From Desulfosudis oleivorans (GTDB taxonomy: Bacteria > Desulfobacterota > Desulfobacteria > Desulfobacterales > SURF-7), in the NCBI GenBank assembly GCA_020723325.1, contig DYJD01000007.1, forward strand, positions 124,001 to 188,000: a stretch of 64,000 bases of DNA, read 5' to 3'. Position numbers and translations under genes: made by a program. Shown here in pieces: positions 49,970-62,004 of this stretch. The notes beneath the pieces are model-generated. The model had not been told where the DNA came from and made no database searches. It saw only the letters and a program-made list of their open reading frames with translations. Numbering within the stretch: position 1 is the stretch's first letter; the number at the start of each line of letters is the position of its first letter.

Positions 49970-51139
49970 ATGGAATTTTTATATCTTTCTCCTGAATTTC
50001 CTCCCAATTACGCCAATTTCATCATCCAGCTCGACCGGATGGGGGTCAATGTCTGGGCCATCGGCGAAGCGGATTTTTATGCCATGCCCAAGCACCTGCA
50101 ATCCGCCCTCAAATGGTATATCCGGACCGATCTGAGTTCGCACCAGACCATCGCTCAGGTGGTGGACGAACTGATCAAAGCCAAACAAAATATGGGGATG
50201 CCGGGCCATTTTGATCTGGTGGAATCCCATAACGAGCAGTGGCTTTCCCTGGAAGCTTTCATCAATCAGAAATTGGACATTGAAGGCGTCCGGCCCGACC
50301 AACTCCCCCAATGGAAAAAAAAGTCGGTCATGAAACAGCATTTTCAGGCCTGCGGACTGAAAGTGGCCCGGGGCGGTCTTATTCCAAGCCCGGATTATGC
50401 CCTGCAACTGGCGGACGAGCTCGGCTACCCGTTGATACTCAAGCCGGATGAGGGCGTAGGCGCCGCCGGCATCCATAAGGTGGCAGACAAAGCCGCCCTG
50501 GAACAACTCCTGACCGGCCTCCAAGGCGATTTCGTTCTCGAAGAATTCATCCATGGACGCATCATCAGCTATGACGGACTCGTGGACTACGAAGGACGCG
50601 TGATTTTTGAAAACTCGCTGATTTACGGTGACGGTGTGCTGGAATACTTGTTGGGCAAGGACACTTTTTTCTATGTCAGCCGCAAGATCCCATGGCGCCT
50701 GGCCGAAATCGGGAAACGCCTCGTCAAGCATTTCAATATCCGCCGCAAATTTTTCCATTTTGAGTTTTTCGACCTGGAAGGCGAATACCTGCCCATTGAA
50801 ATCAATTGCCGTCCCCCGGGCGGCGCCATTCTGGATATGATGAACTACAGCGTGGATGACGATCTTTATGCCGCCTATGCCCGCATGGTCATCGGCGAGG
50901 AAGTCAAAATCACACCGCAGAAGAAATATTTTTGCGCCTATATCGGACGTCGCAACCGCAATTATGCCCTGAACCATGAAGGCATCATGGCCCGTTGCGG
51001 CACCTGCCTGGTTGAACACGGCGAAAATCCGCCCATTTTCCGGCAGGCCATGAGCGATTACCGTTATATCATCCGCTCCCCTTCCGAAGACGAACTCTTA
51101 AAAATGACTCTAGATATGCGGCGGCTGGTAACTGCTTAG
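49970..51139 (+). CDS. ATP-grasp family enzyme
   Basis: About 389 residues from ATG 49970 (AGGAG upstream). The N-terminus is a small pre-ATP-grasp fold; the ATP-grasp core (about 110-310) shows the ATP-lid segment PLILKPDEGVGAAGIHKV, EEFIHGRIISYDG and the metal-binding EINCRPPGGAILD. Such enzymes make an amide or ester bond via an acyl-phosphate. The substrate is not apparent. No partner gene is near; the next is a transposase remnant. Confidence 0.82.
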   Translation: MEFLYLSPEFPPNYANFIIQLDRMGVNVWAIGEADFYAMPKHLQSALKWYIRTDLSSHQTIAQVVDELIKAKQNMGMPGHFDLVESHNEQWLSLEAFINQKLDIEGVRPDQLPQWKKKSVMKQHFQACGLKVARGGLIPSPDYALQLADELGYPLILKPDEGVGAAGIHKVADKAALEQLLTGLQGDFVLEEFIHGRIISYDGLVDYEGRVIFENSLIYGDGVLEYLLGKDTFFYVSRKIPWRLAEIGKRLVKHFNIRRKFFHFEFFDLEGEYLPIEINCRPPGGAILDMMNYSVDDDLYAAYARMVIGEEVKITPQKKYFCAYIGRRNRNYALNHEGIMARCGTCLVEHGENPPIFRQAMSDYRYIIRSPSEDELLKMTLDMRRLVTA

Positions 51140-51310
51140 GGCGTATGGTCAAAATATTATTCAGCTCATTTACGCCGCCAAATCAGTTGGTTGTGGTGAA
51201 AAATAAGGCAAAAATCCGTCCGTTTCGGGTATTTTGCTGCGATAATAGTACTTTAGCAGACCGTTAACCCAACTTCCGCATCTCCCGACTTGATATCCAA
51301 TAATTTCAAC
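51140..51310. other. Intergenic region between ATP-grasp gene and IS remnant
   Basis: A weak hairpin (GCAAAA...ATTTTGC, about 51209-51240) may end ATP-grasp transcription. Nothing else is clear; no terminal inverted repeat for the IS is recognisable. Confidence 0.35.
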
Positions 51311-52140
51311 CTATGGTGATTTTTTTCCGTCACTATACACAGCCCTCTCCAGCCACTTCTTCCGGGGCTTGATGATAGTGTAGGGGACATTCAAGAGATC
51401 ATAGAGTTGCTTGTGATGGGGTTCGGGCGTTGAGCATTCCCTGATATGTAGTTCCCGACCATCGGTGGTCGGCAGTACCGTGGTCGCTATTTGATGAGTG
51501 CCAAGGACTTCCCGTATTGTAGCCCACGAGGTGTGTACCTCCTTGTCCAGCAAGGTCTTCTCTATGGCTATCAAAAAGGTGGTAGGCCAGGATGCACAAA
51601 AAAATATGGGTCTCCACGCGTCGTTCAAGATGGTGAAAAATCGGCCGTTCCATCAGCGGGCTTTTCATGTCGCGAAACGCTTTTTCCGCTCGTGTCAGCA
51701 GGCTGTAAGTCCGCCAAGTCTCTTCCGCGCTGAGGTCCCGTCGATTGGTCTTGAGCAGATAAGAGCCGTCGAGGCACTCGGCCTTCGCCACCTTCTCCTC
51801 GTCCCGTTCCATGCTGAAGCTCTGCGTGGCGCTGTCATACTCAATGCGGTAATACCGTGCCACCCGGGGATAACGCTCCTTGATCCGGCCAATGGCCTCG
51901 CCGATCTTTGTCTCCTTCTTGAGCTTGCCGCTTGTAATACGTTTCTCCAGTTTTTCCAGATCCGCCGCCAGCTTCTTTTCCAGGGTCTGCCGGATGGCGC
52001 GATCTTTTTCCCGGCGACCGTCACTCAAGCACAAGACATAGTTTTCACAGTCCAGCCGGAGCATCTTCACCTGCACCGGGGTCTTGGCTCCCAGGGTGGT
52101 CCTAAACAGCTTTCGTGAGAAAATCGTTGCTGTCATAAAA
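51311..52140 (-). pseudogene. IS1634-type (IS4 superfamily) transposase remnant
   Basis: The C-terminal half of a transposase in two frames. The larger frame has LSDGRREKDRAIRQTLEKK, then SYLLKTNRRDLSAEETWRTY, with the third catalytic residue (Glu in TRAEKAFRDM). The frame is lost in a run of five A (51573-51577) and picks up in the neighbouring frame (LIAIEKTLLDKEV to the end). The N-terminal half with the first two catalytic Asp residues is missing, so the copy is dead. No family terminal repeats are seen. Confidence 0.8.
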
Positions 52141-52154
52141 AAAAAGTCAGCCAA

Positions 52155-52467
52155 TGCTATCAGCGTAAAATTCCATGGCCCGTCGCCTTCCGTTCGGCAG
52201 CTTCGGTTTAAAAGACCAAACTACTTCTGTTATTTTTTTTATTTTATTTCAATATATTATATCGACAAATCCCAGAAACACAGACAGGCTCTACAACCGT
52301 TTGGACCCCTGTTTTAGCTACGCTGGCTATGGGTCTTTTTCGAAAAATCTTCGTAGAATCACAGAACACGTACATTTTCATATTGACATTCCCCAAAACC
52401 TTCTTTAATTATGACAAATCATGGACCGAGTTTCTCTAACCATCAAGTTTTAAAGGGAGGTGACGGT
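52155..52467. other. Upstream region of the HU gene
   Basis: A 313-bp non-coding stretch between the truncated transposase and HU. The only function I can assign is the sigma-70 promoter at 52383-52411. Confidence 0.6.
52383..52411 (+). promoter_or_regulatory. Sigma-70 promoter of the HU gene
   Basis: TTGACA (52383-52388), 17-bp spacer, TAATTA (52406-52411). Start of transcription would be near 52418, giving a leader of about 50 bases before the ATG at 52468. This excludes the ATG at 52411, which lies inside the -10 element. Confidence 0.7.
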
Positions 52468-52740
52468 ATGACCAAAGCGGAATTGATCGAAATGATGGCC
52501 AACGATGCCGGTATTTCCAAGACGGCGGCAGACGCAGCGTTGAAATCCTTCATCGACGGCGTCACAAAAGCTCTGAAGAAAAAAGACGGGAAAGTCACCC
52601 TGGTGGGGTTCGGCACTTTCTCAAAAAGCCGCCGCAATGCCCGCAAAGGCCGCAATCCTCAAACCGGCGAGGAAATCAAGATCAAGGCCACCAACGTGGT
52701 TAAATTCAAACCCGGCAAAAAATTAAAAGAAGCTATCTAA
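52468..52740 (+). CDS. hup: HU-family DNA-binding protein
   Basis: 90 residues, the normal size. N-terminal MTKAELIEMMANDAGISKTA, then GTFSKSRRNARKGRNPQTGE and the C-terminal FKPGKKLKEAI are HU signatures; the RNPQTG Pro arm intercalates in DNA. The ribosome binding site AAAGGGAGGTGA is extended and well placed, consistent with strong expression. A perfect convergent terminator separates it from uvrA. Confidence 0.95.
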   Translation: MTKAELIEMMANDAGISKTAADAALKSFIDGVTKALKKKDGKVTLVGFGTFSKSRRNARKGRNPQTGEEIKIKATNVVKFKPGKKLKEAI

Positions 52741-52747
52741 CGGCTCT

Positions 52748-52800
52748 GGGCGGTTTGTTACGGAGCAATCCCAGAACAAACCGCCCTATCCCCGCCTTTT
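52748..52800. terminator. Bidirectional terminator between HU and uvrA
   Basis: A 12-bp perfect stem, GGGCGGTTTGTT (52748-52759) with AACAAACCGCCC (52775-52786), followed by a T-run on the plus strand (52798-52802) after a short GC stretch. An alternative TCTGGG/CCCAGA stem overlaps it. It serves HU on the plus strand and may serve uvrA on the minus. Confidence 0.75.
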
Positions 52801-52811
52801 TTCAATCCCCA

Positions 52812-55745
<2,934 letters not shown>

Positions 55746-55840
55746 TCATCCATTCAGCCGGCTTCCGTCTTTACGGCTGAGCGCGAGTCTTGCTTTTGCA
55801 TGGATCTCCATCGGATGTCAAAAGAAAAAGCAGCTCTCCA

Positions 55841-57169
55841 TCATAGTTTGGGAAGATAGCGATCGATCTCGAATTTGCTCACATGGGTGCGGTAGCGGTC
55901 CCATTCGATTTTCTTGTTTTCAATGAATTTGGAATGCACATGGGGCCCCAATATCCTGCGCACCAACTCGCTTTTCTCCGTAAGCAGGATGGCGGCATAC
56001 AGATTGTCCGGCAGGGCTTCAATGCCGCGACGTCTTCGTTCCGCCGGTTTCATCTCAAAGATGTCTTCCTCAATGGGCTCGCGCAGCTCGTATTGCTGCT
56101 CAATCCCTTCCATGCCGGCCCCCAGCATGACCGCATAGGCCAGATAGGGATTGCAGGCCGGATCAGGGGAACGGAATTCAATGCGCGTGGCTTTTTCCTT
56201 GCCCGGCTTATACATGGGCACCCGGATCATGGTGGAGCGATTACGCCTGGCCCAGGACACATACACCGGCGCCTCGTAGCCGGGGACAAGGCGTTTGTAG
56301 GAATTCACCCACTGGTTGGTGATGGCGGTGATTTCCGGCGCGTGTCGCATCAGGCCAGCGATGTAGTGCTTGGCCAGTTTGGATAAATGATAGGTGTCGC
56401 TGGTATCATGAAAGGCGTTGCGCTCCCCGCTGAAAAGGGATTGATGCACATGCATGCCGCTGCCGTTTTCGCTGCCGATGGGTTTGGGCATAAATGAGGC
56501 GAAACAACCGTTCTGCCTGGCGATCTCCTTGACGATGATCCGATAGGTCATGGTCTTGTCCGCCATACGCAGGCATTCGTCGTAGCGCAGGTCGATTTCG
56601 TGCTGGCTGGGGGCCACTTCATGATGGCTGTATTCCACCTGGATCCCCATGGACTGCAAGGCGAAAATGGTATCCCGCCTGAGGTTGCCGCCCATATCCA
56701 TGGGCCTTGCATCAAAATAGCCGCCCTGATCCAGGATATCGGGCGTCGTGTCATCCTTGAAGTAAAAATATTCCAGTTCAGGACCGATGTAAAAGGTGTA
56801 GCCCTTGTCCGCCACCTTGCGCAGCAGCTTTTTCAATACATAGCGCGGATCACCCTCATAGGGCGAACCGTCCGGATTGAGAATGTCGCAAAACACCCGG
56901 GCAACGGGCTTGTCGTCGTTGCGCCAGGGAATCAGTTGAAAGGTGGTGGGATCGGGCTTGGCGATCATATCGCTTTCCTCGATACGGGCAAAACCCTCGA
57001 TGGAGCTGCCGTCAAAGCCCATGCCTTCGGTCAACCCCTCTTCCAATTCAGAGGCGGTCACCGCAAAACTCTTTAAAAAGCCCAGGACATCCGCAAACCA
57101 GAATTGAATGAAGCTGATATTTTTTTCCTTGACCAAACGTTTCACATCTTCGGCGGTTCGGCAAATCAT
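55841..57169 (-). CDS. glnA: Glutamine synthetase type I (GlnA)
   Basis: 442 residues. Makes glutamine from glutamate, ammonia and ATP. The catalytic segments MGFDGSSIEGFARI, GPELEYFYFKDD, HEVAPSQHEIDL, the C-terminal-side RVPMYKPGKEKATRIEFRSPDPACNPYLA are standard. The end has LPDNLYAAILLTEKSELVRR, without the DLPPE that follows the adenylylated Tyr in GSI-beta, so regulation by adenylylation is unlikely (GSI-alpha-like). ATG 57169 follows AAAGGAGG, which overlaps the stop of the PurF-like gene, so the two are coupled. Confidence 0.95.
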   Translation of the reverse strand: MICRTAEDVKRLVKEKNISFIQFWFADVLGFLKSFAVTASELEEGLTEGMGFDGSSIEGFARIEESDMIAKPDPTTFQLIPWRNDDKPVARVFCDILNPDGSPYEGDPRYVLKKLLRKVADKGYTFYIGPELEYFYFKDDTTPDILDQGGYFDARPMDMGGNLRRDTIFALQSMGIQVEYSHHEVAPSQHEIDLRYDECLRMADKTMTYRIIVKEIARQNGCFASFMPKPIGSENGSGMHVHQSLFSGERNAFHDTSDTYHLSKLAKHYIAGLMRHAPEITAITNQWVNSYKRLVPGYEAPVYVSWARRNRSTMIRVPMYKPGKEKATRIEFRSPDPACNPYLAYAVMLGAGMEGIEQQYELREPIEEDIFEMKPAERRRRGIEALPDNLYAAILLTEKSELVRRILGPHVHSKFIENKKIEWDRYRTHVSKFEIDRYLPKL

Positions 57170-57182
57170 CGGACTTCCTCCT

Positions 57183-58586
57183 TTAAAAATAGCCAGTGCC
57201 ATCCCAGCAATGGGTGCACAGTTTTTCTTTGGGCAAGCCGATGGCGGCCACCAGGTCTTCCATGCGCTGGTAGACCAGGGTGGTCAACTTTAATCGGCGG
57301 CGGATATGCTCGATCATGGCAAGGTTCTGTTCGCTTCCGGCTTGGGCGTATTCCACCAGGTTAAGATCTTCCCGGCCCTCAATGGCTTGAATGGCCTGGC
57401 GGCCGGCCAGATCCAGGGTGGATCGCGAGGTCGAAAAATTTAGGAATTCGCATGGAAAAATCAGGGTGGGACAGGCCGGTCGCATATGCACTTCCTTGGC
57501 GCCGTAGTCAAAAAGAATGTGAATATTGTCCTGCAATTGGGTACCGCGCACAATGGAGTCCTCGCAAAACAGTATTCGCCGGTTCTGGATCAGGGAACGC
57601 AGCGGGATCAATTTCATGCGCGCCACCAGATCCCGCACGGCCTGGCTCTGGGGCATAAAGCTGCGCGGCCAGGTGGGGGTGTATTTAACAAAGGCCCGGC
57701 GGTAGGGGAGCTTGCGTTCATTGGCATAGCCCAGGGCATGCCCGATGCCGGAATCGGGAATGCCGGAAACAAAGTCCACCGCCACCGTGTCACGGACGGC
57801 CAAAGCCCGGCCGCAGCTATAGCGCACTTCTTCCACATTGATATTTTCGTATATAGAAGCCGGATAACCATAGTACACCCACAGAAAGGAGCAGATCTGC
57901 ATCTTTTCGCCCGGGGCTTTTATTTGCTCATGCCCTTCCGGCGTGATCAAAACCACTTCCCCCGGACCTAGAAAATGATCGATCTCAAAACCGATGTTGG
58001 GAAAAGCGCAGGTTTCAGAGGAGACGGCATACCCATCCGTCTTTTTACCGATGATAAGGGGCGTCCGGCCCAGTTTATCCCGGGCTGCGTAAAGCCCCTT
58101 TTCCGTCATCAGCAGCATGGAGCAAGAGCCTTGAATAGAGGCCTGGGCCCGGGCAATGCCGCTCTCAAAGGAATTTTCCTGACAAATGATGTTGGCCGTA
58201 AGCTCGGTGGGATTGATCCCCTGGCGGCTCATCTCGGAAAAATGACGCCTGTTTTCAAAAGCGGCCCTGGCCAGGGCATCTATATTGTGGATCTTGCCCA
58301 CGGTAACCAAGGCAAAGGTCCCCAGATGGGAACTGATCACCAGGGGCTGGGCATCCGTGTCGCTGATCACCCCGATACCGCAATTCCCCTTGAACTTGGG
58401 CAGATCTCCCTGGAATTTGGTCCGGAAATAATCGCTCTCGATATTGTGGATGGCCCTTTCAAACCCATTGGGTCCCTTGACGCTCATGCCCCCCCGCCGG
58501 GTCCCCAAATGGGAAAGATAATCCGTCCCGTAAAACAAGTCATTAATGCAATCCGTCTTCAGTGTGCAACCGAATATTCCACCCAT
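57183..58586 (-). CDS. PurF-like protein lacking the glutaminase nucleophile
   Basis: 467 residues, collinear with amidophosphoribosyltransferase. In true PurF, Cys right after Met is the glutaminase nucleophile (MCGI...); here the start is MGGIFGC, with Gly2 in its place and an AAGGAG ribosome binding site fixing the start. The PRPP loop (CEDSIVRGTQ, about 341-350) is intact. Four Cys positions that hold the 4Fe-4S cluster in Bacillus-type PurF are matched (Cys232, Cys379, Cys457, Cys460). It may use free ammonia, or have another role as a regulatory paralogue. Very similar MGGIFG proteins exist in Bacteroidetes and Clostridia as I recall, so this is a family and not a sequencing error. It lies between carB and glnA. 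Confidence 0.82.
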   Translation of the reverse strand: MGGIFGCTLKTDCINDLFYGTDYLSHLGTRRGGMSVKGPNGFERAIHNIESDYFRTKFQGDLPKFKGNCGIGVISDTDAQPLVISSHLGTFALVTVGKIHNIDALARAAFENRRHFSEMSRQGINPTELTANIICQENSFESGIARAQASIQGSCSMLLMTEKGLYAARDKLGRTPLIIGKKTDGYAVSSETCAFPNIGFEIDHFLGPGEVVLITPEGHEQIKAPGEKMQICSFLWVYYGYPASIYENINVEEVRYSCGRALAVRDTVAVDFVSGIPDSGIGHALGYANERKLPYRRAFVKYTPTWPRSFMPQSQAVRDLVARMKLIPLRSLIQNRRILFCEDSIVRGTQLQDNIHILFDYGAKEVHMRPACPTLIFPCEFLNFSTSRSTLDLAGRQAIQAIEGREDLNLVEYAQAGSEQNLAMIEHIRRRLKLTTLVYQRMEDLVAAIGLPKEKLCTHCWDGTGYF

Positions 58587-58598
58587 GCCTACTCCTTG

Positions 58599-61500
58599 TT
58601 ACTTGCATGCATTTGCATGATAATCTTGCAATGAACGCACATCCGTATCCTGCTTGCGACGTGCGGCAATGCCCCGGGCGGCGGCCACGGCCGCAGCCGC
58701 CGTGGTGATATAGGGACTTTTAAAACGGATGGCGGTCTTGCGGATGTAGGAGTCATCCTCCTTGCTGGCCTTGCCGCTGGGGGTATTGATGATCAACTGG
58801 ATGTCGCCGTTTTTGATGGCATCCACTATATCCGGCCGACCGTGGCCGATTTTACGGATGGCTTCGGTCTGAATGCCGTGCTGGGACAGGAAATCCCGGG
58901 TGCCGGCAGTTGCAAACAGTTTGAAGCCCAGATCCCGGAACAACCTGGCCGGCTCGATGATGCTGGGTTTGTCCATATCGGCAATGGTGATCAAAACACC
59001 ACCCTCCAGGGGAAGTGAAGCCTGGGTGGCTTCCTGGGCCTTGAAAAACGCCAGGCCGAATGAATCCGCCAGACCCAGAACTTCACCGGTGGAGCGCATT
59101 TCCGGTCCCAACACCGGATCCACTTCCGGAAACATATTAAAAGGGAAGACCGATTCTTTGACCCCGAAGTAATTGGGGCTTGTTGCCGGCAGGGTGATGT
59201 CGGCCATGGATTTTCCCAGGATGACCTGGGTGGCCAGGCGGGCCATGGGTATATTGCATACCTTGGAAACCAGGGGCACGGTCCGCGAAGCGCGCGGGTT
59301 GGCCTCCAGAATATAAACCGTATCATTGGCAATGGCATACTGAATGTTCATCAACCCTTTGACATTGAGCTCGATGGCGATCTTGCGGGTATATTCGCGG
59401 ATGGTTTCAATGTGCTTCTGGGGGATGCTGATGGGCGGGATGACACAAGCCGAATCCCCGGAATGCACCCCGGCCAGTTCAATGTGCTCCATCACCGCCG
59501 GCACCATGGCGTCCTTGCCGTCGGCAATGGCGTCGGCCTCGGCTTCCACGGCATTTTCCAGAAATTTGTCGATCAGAATGGGGCGTTCCGGCGATACTTC
59601 CACGGCCGCCGCCATGTAATACTTCAACATCTCCTCATCCCGCACCACTTCCATGGCCCGCCCGCCCAAAACAAAGGAGGGTCGCACCATCAGGGGATAA
59701 CCGATTTCCCGGGCGATCTCAATGGCTTCCGCCGTGTTTCGCGCCATACCCGAGTCCGGCTGAGGAATCCCGAGCTTGCGGATGATCTTCCGGAACCGAT
59801 CCCGGTCTTCCGCAAGGTCGATGGTCTGGGGGGATGTACCGATGATATTCACACCGGCTTCAGCCAGATCCGCCGCCAGATTCAAAGGCGTTTGGCCCCC
59901 GAATTGCACGATGACCCCTTCCGGTTTTTCCTTTTCATATATGCTGAGCACATCCTCCACGGTCAAGGGTTCAAAATACAGCTTGTCCGAAGTATCGTAG
60001 TCCGTGGACACGGTCTCCGGATTGCAATTGATCATGATGGACTCATAGCCGGCATCCCGAATGGCAAAGGCCGCATGCACACAGCAGTAGTCGAATTCAA
60101 TGCCCTGACCGATGCGATTAGGGCCGCCGCCCAGTACCATGATCTTTTTGCGATCGCTCACCGGCACCTTATCGGCGGCGCAGTAAGTGGAAAAATAGTA
60201 GGCCGCGTTTTCCACACCGCTGACCGGCACGGGTTCCCAACCTTGCTTGATTCCCAGGGCCAGGCGTTTCTCGCGGATCTCCTTTTCCGTGATGCCCAAC
60301 AATTGGGCCAGATAGCGGTCCGCAAAGCCGTTCTTTTTGGCCTGGGCCAGCAGGTCATCCGGCGGCAGGCTGCCTTTATAACGCAATATCTTCTCTTCCA
60401 GGTCCACGAGTTCCCGCATCTGTTCGATGAACCAGGGTTTGATATGGGTCATCTGGTATAAAACATCAGTATCTGCACCCTTGCGCAAAGCTTCATACAT
60501 GATGAACTGGCGCTCGCTGGTAGCCTTGCCCAGCATGGCCAACAGTTGATTCAGGGATTTGGTGTTGAAATCCTTTGCAAAGCCCAGCCCGTAACGCCCG
60601 ATTTCCAGGGAACGGATGGCTTTCTGAAGGGCCTCTTTGTAATTCTTGCCGATGCTCATCACCTCGCCCACGGCGCGCATCTGGGTGCCGAGGACATCCT
60701 CCACCCCTTTGAATTTTTCAAAAGCCCAACGGGCAAATTTCACCACCACATAATCCCCGGAAGGCGTATATTTTTCAAGGGTCCCATCCCGCCAGTAAGG
60801 AATCTCATCCATATGCAAACCGCCGGCCAGGTAGGAAGACACCAGGGCAATGGGGAAACCGGTGGCTTTGGAAGCCAGGGCCGAAGACCGCGAAGTGCGC
60901 GGGTTGATCTCGATGACCACCACCCGGCCGGTTTTGGGATCATGGGCAAACTGAACATTGGTGCCGCCGATCACCTCAATGGCCTCCACAATGGCATAGG
61001 CATAGCGCTGGAGGCGGTCTTGCAGTTCCTTGCTGATGGTGAGCATGGGCGCCGTGCAATAGGAGTCCCCGGTGTGAACCCCCATGGCATCCACATTTTC
61101 GATAAAGCATACGGTGATGATCTGGTTCTTGGCATCCCGGACCACTTCCAATTCAAGTTCTTCCCAGCCCAGAACCGACTCCTCGATGAGCACTTGATGA
61201 ACGAGACTGGCCGCCAGCCCCCGGGCGGCGATGATGCGCAGGTCCTCCACATTGTAAACCAGCCCGCCGCCGGTGCCGCCCATGGTATAGGCCGGCCGGA
61301 TGACCACAGGATAGCCGAGGCTTTCCGCCACCTTTTCCGCATCCTCAATGGTATTGACGGTCTGGCTGCGGGGCATTTCGATTCCCAGCCGTGCCATGGT
61401 GTTTTTAAAGGCGGTACGGTCTTCGCCGCGCTCAATGGCGTCGATGTTCACACCGATCACCTGCACCCCATATTGGGCCAGCACGCCGGTCCTGGCCAGC

Positions 61501-61802
61501 TCTGAGGAGAGATTCAGCCCGGTTTGCCCCCCTAGGTTCGGCAGCAATGCATCCGGGCGCTCCACGGCGATGATCTTGGTCAAAACCTCTATGTTAAGTG
61601 GCTCAATATAGGTCTTGTCCGCCATGCCCGGATCAGTCATGATGGTGGCCGGGTTGGAATTAACCAGAACTATCTCATATCCGAGACTCCGCAAGGCCTT
61701 GCAGGCCTGGGTGCCGGAATAATCAAATTCACAGGCCTGACCGATGATGATGGGTCCGGAGCCGATGATCAGTACTTTCTTAATATCGTTGCGTTTGGGC
61801 AT
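58599..61802 (-). CDS. carB: Carbamoyl-phosphate synthase large subunit
   Basis: 1067 residues from ATG 61802 (AGGAGA upstream), as expected. Two ATP-grasp halves: N-terminal IGSGPIIIGQACEFDYSG and a second copy LGGGPNRIGQGIEFDYCCVH near 550. The C-terminal MGS-like allosteric domain (about 930-1067) contains GFKLFATAGTRDFLSQHG. Makes carbamoyl phosphate from bicarbonate, ATP and ammonia for pyrimidine and arginine synthesis. A longer frame reaches 62186 but has no ribosome binding site. carA is not in the window. First gene of the carB-purF-like-glnA run. Confidence 0.96.
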   Translation of the reverse strand: MPKRNDIKKVLIIGSGPIIIGQACEFDYSGTQACKALRSLGYEIVLVNSNPATIMTDPGMADKTYIEPLNIEVLTKIIAVERPDALLPNLGGQTGLNLSSELARTGVLAQYGVQVIGVNIDAIERGEDRTAFKNTMARLGIEMPRSQTVNTIEDAEKVAESLGYPVVIRPAYTMGGTGGGLVYNVEDLRIIAARGLAASLVHQVLIEESVLGWEELELEVVRDAKNQIITVCFIENVDAMGVHTGDSYCTAPMLTISKELQDRLQRYAYAIVEAIEVIGGTNVQFAHDPKTGRVVVIEINPRTSRSSALASKATGFPIALVSSYLAGGLHMDEIPYWRDGTLEKYTPSGDYVVVKFARWAFEKFKGVEDVLGTQMRAVGEVMSIGKNYKEALQKAIRSLEIGRYGLGFAKDFNTKSLNQLLAMLGKATSERQFIMYEALRKGADTDVLYQMTHIKPWFIEQMRELVDLEEKILRYKGSLPPDDLLAQAKKNGFADRYLAQLLGITEKEIREKRLALGIKQGWEPVPVSGVENAAYYFSTYCAADKVPVSDRKKIMVLGGGPNRIGQGIEFDYCCVHAAFAIRDAGYESIMINCNPETVSTDYDTSDKLYFEPLTVEDVLSIYEKEKPEGVIVQFGGQTPLNLAADLAEAGVNIIGTSPQTIDLAEDRDRFRKIIRKLGIPQPDSGMARNTAEAIEIAREIGYPLMVRPSFVLGGRAMEVVRDEEMLKYYMAAAVEVSPERPILIDKFLENAVEAEADAIADGKDAMVPAVMEHIELAGVHSGDSACVIPPISIPQKHIETIREYTRKIAIELNVKGLMNIQYAIANDTVYILEANPRASRTVPLVSKVCNIPMARLATQVILGKSMADITLPATSPNYFGVKESVFPFNMFPEVDPVLGPEMRSTGEVLGLADSFGLAFFKAQEATQASLPLEGGVLITIADMDKPSIIEPARLFRDLGFKLFATAGTRDFLSQHGIQTEAIRKIGHGRPDIVDAIKNGDIQLIINTPSGKASKEDDSYIRKTAIRFKSPYITTAAAAVAAARGIAARRKQDTDVRSLQDYHANACK

Positions 61803-62004
61803 TATAGCTCTCCTTGCTGAATCCGATAAAAGTATGGGAACAAATCGGTCAGTAAAAATTGAGTAACAATAATTTTTTTTGAAAAACTTTATCCCAATAC
61901 TGCGAACCTGACTGAAAATCAAGGTAAAATAAGCTATGCGCAAGTCCGGCAGGTTTGATTTCTTGGCGTTTGAGTCAAGAGCGCACAGGGAAAGGGTAAG
62001 GACT

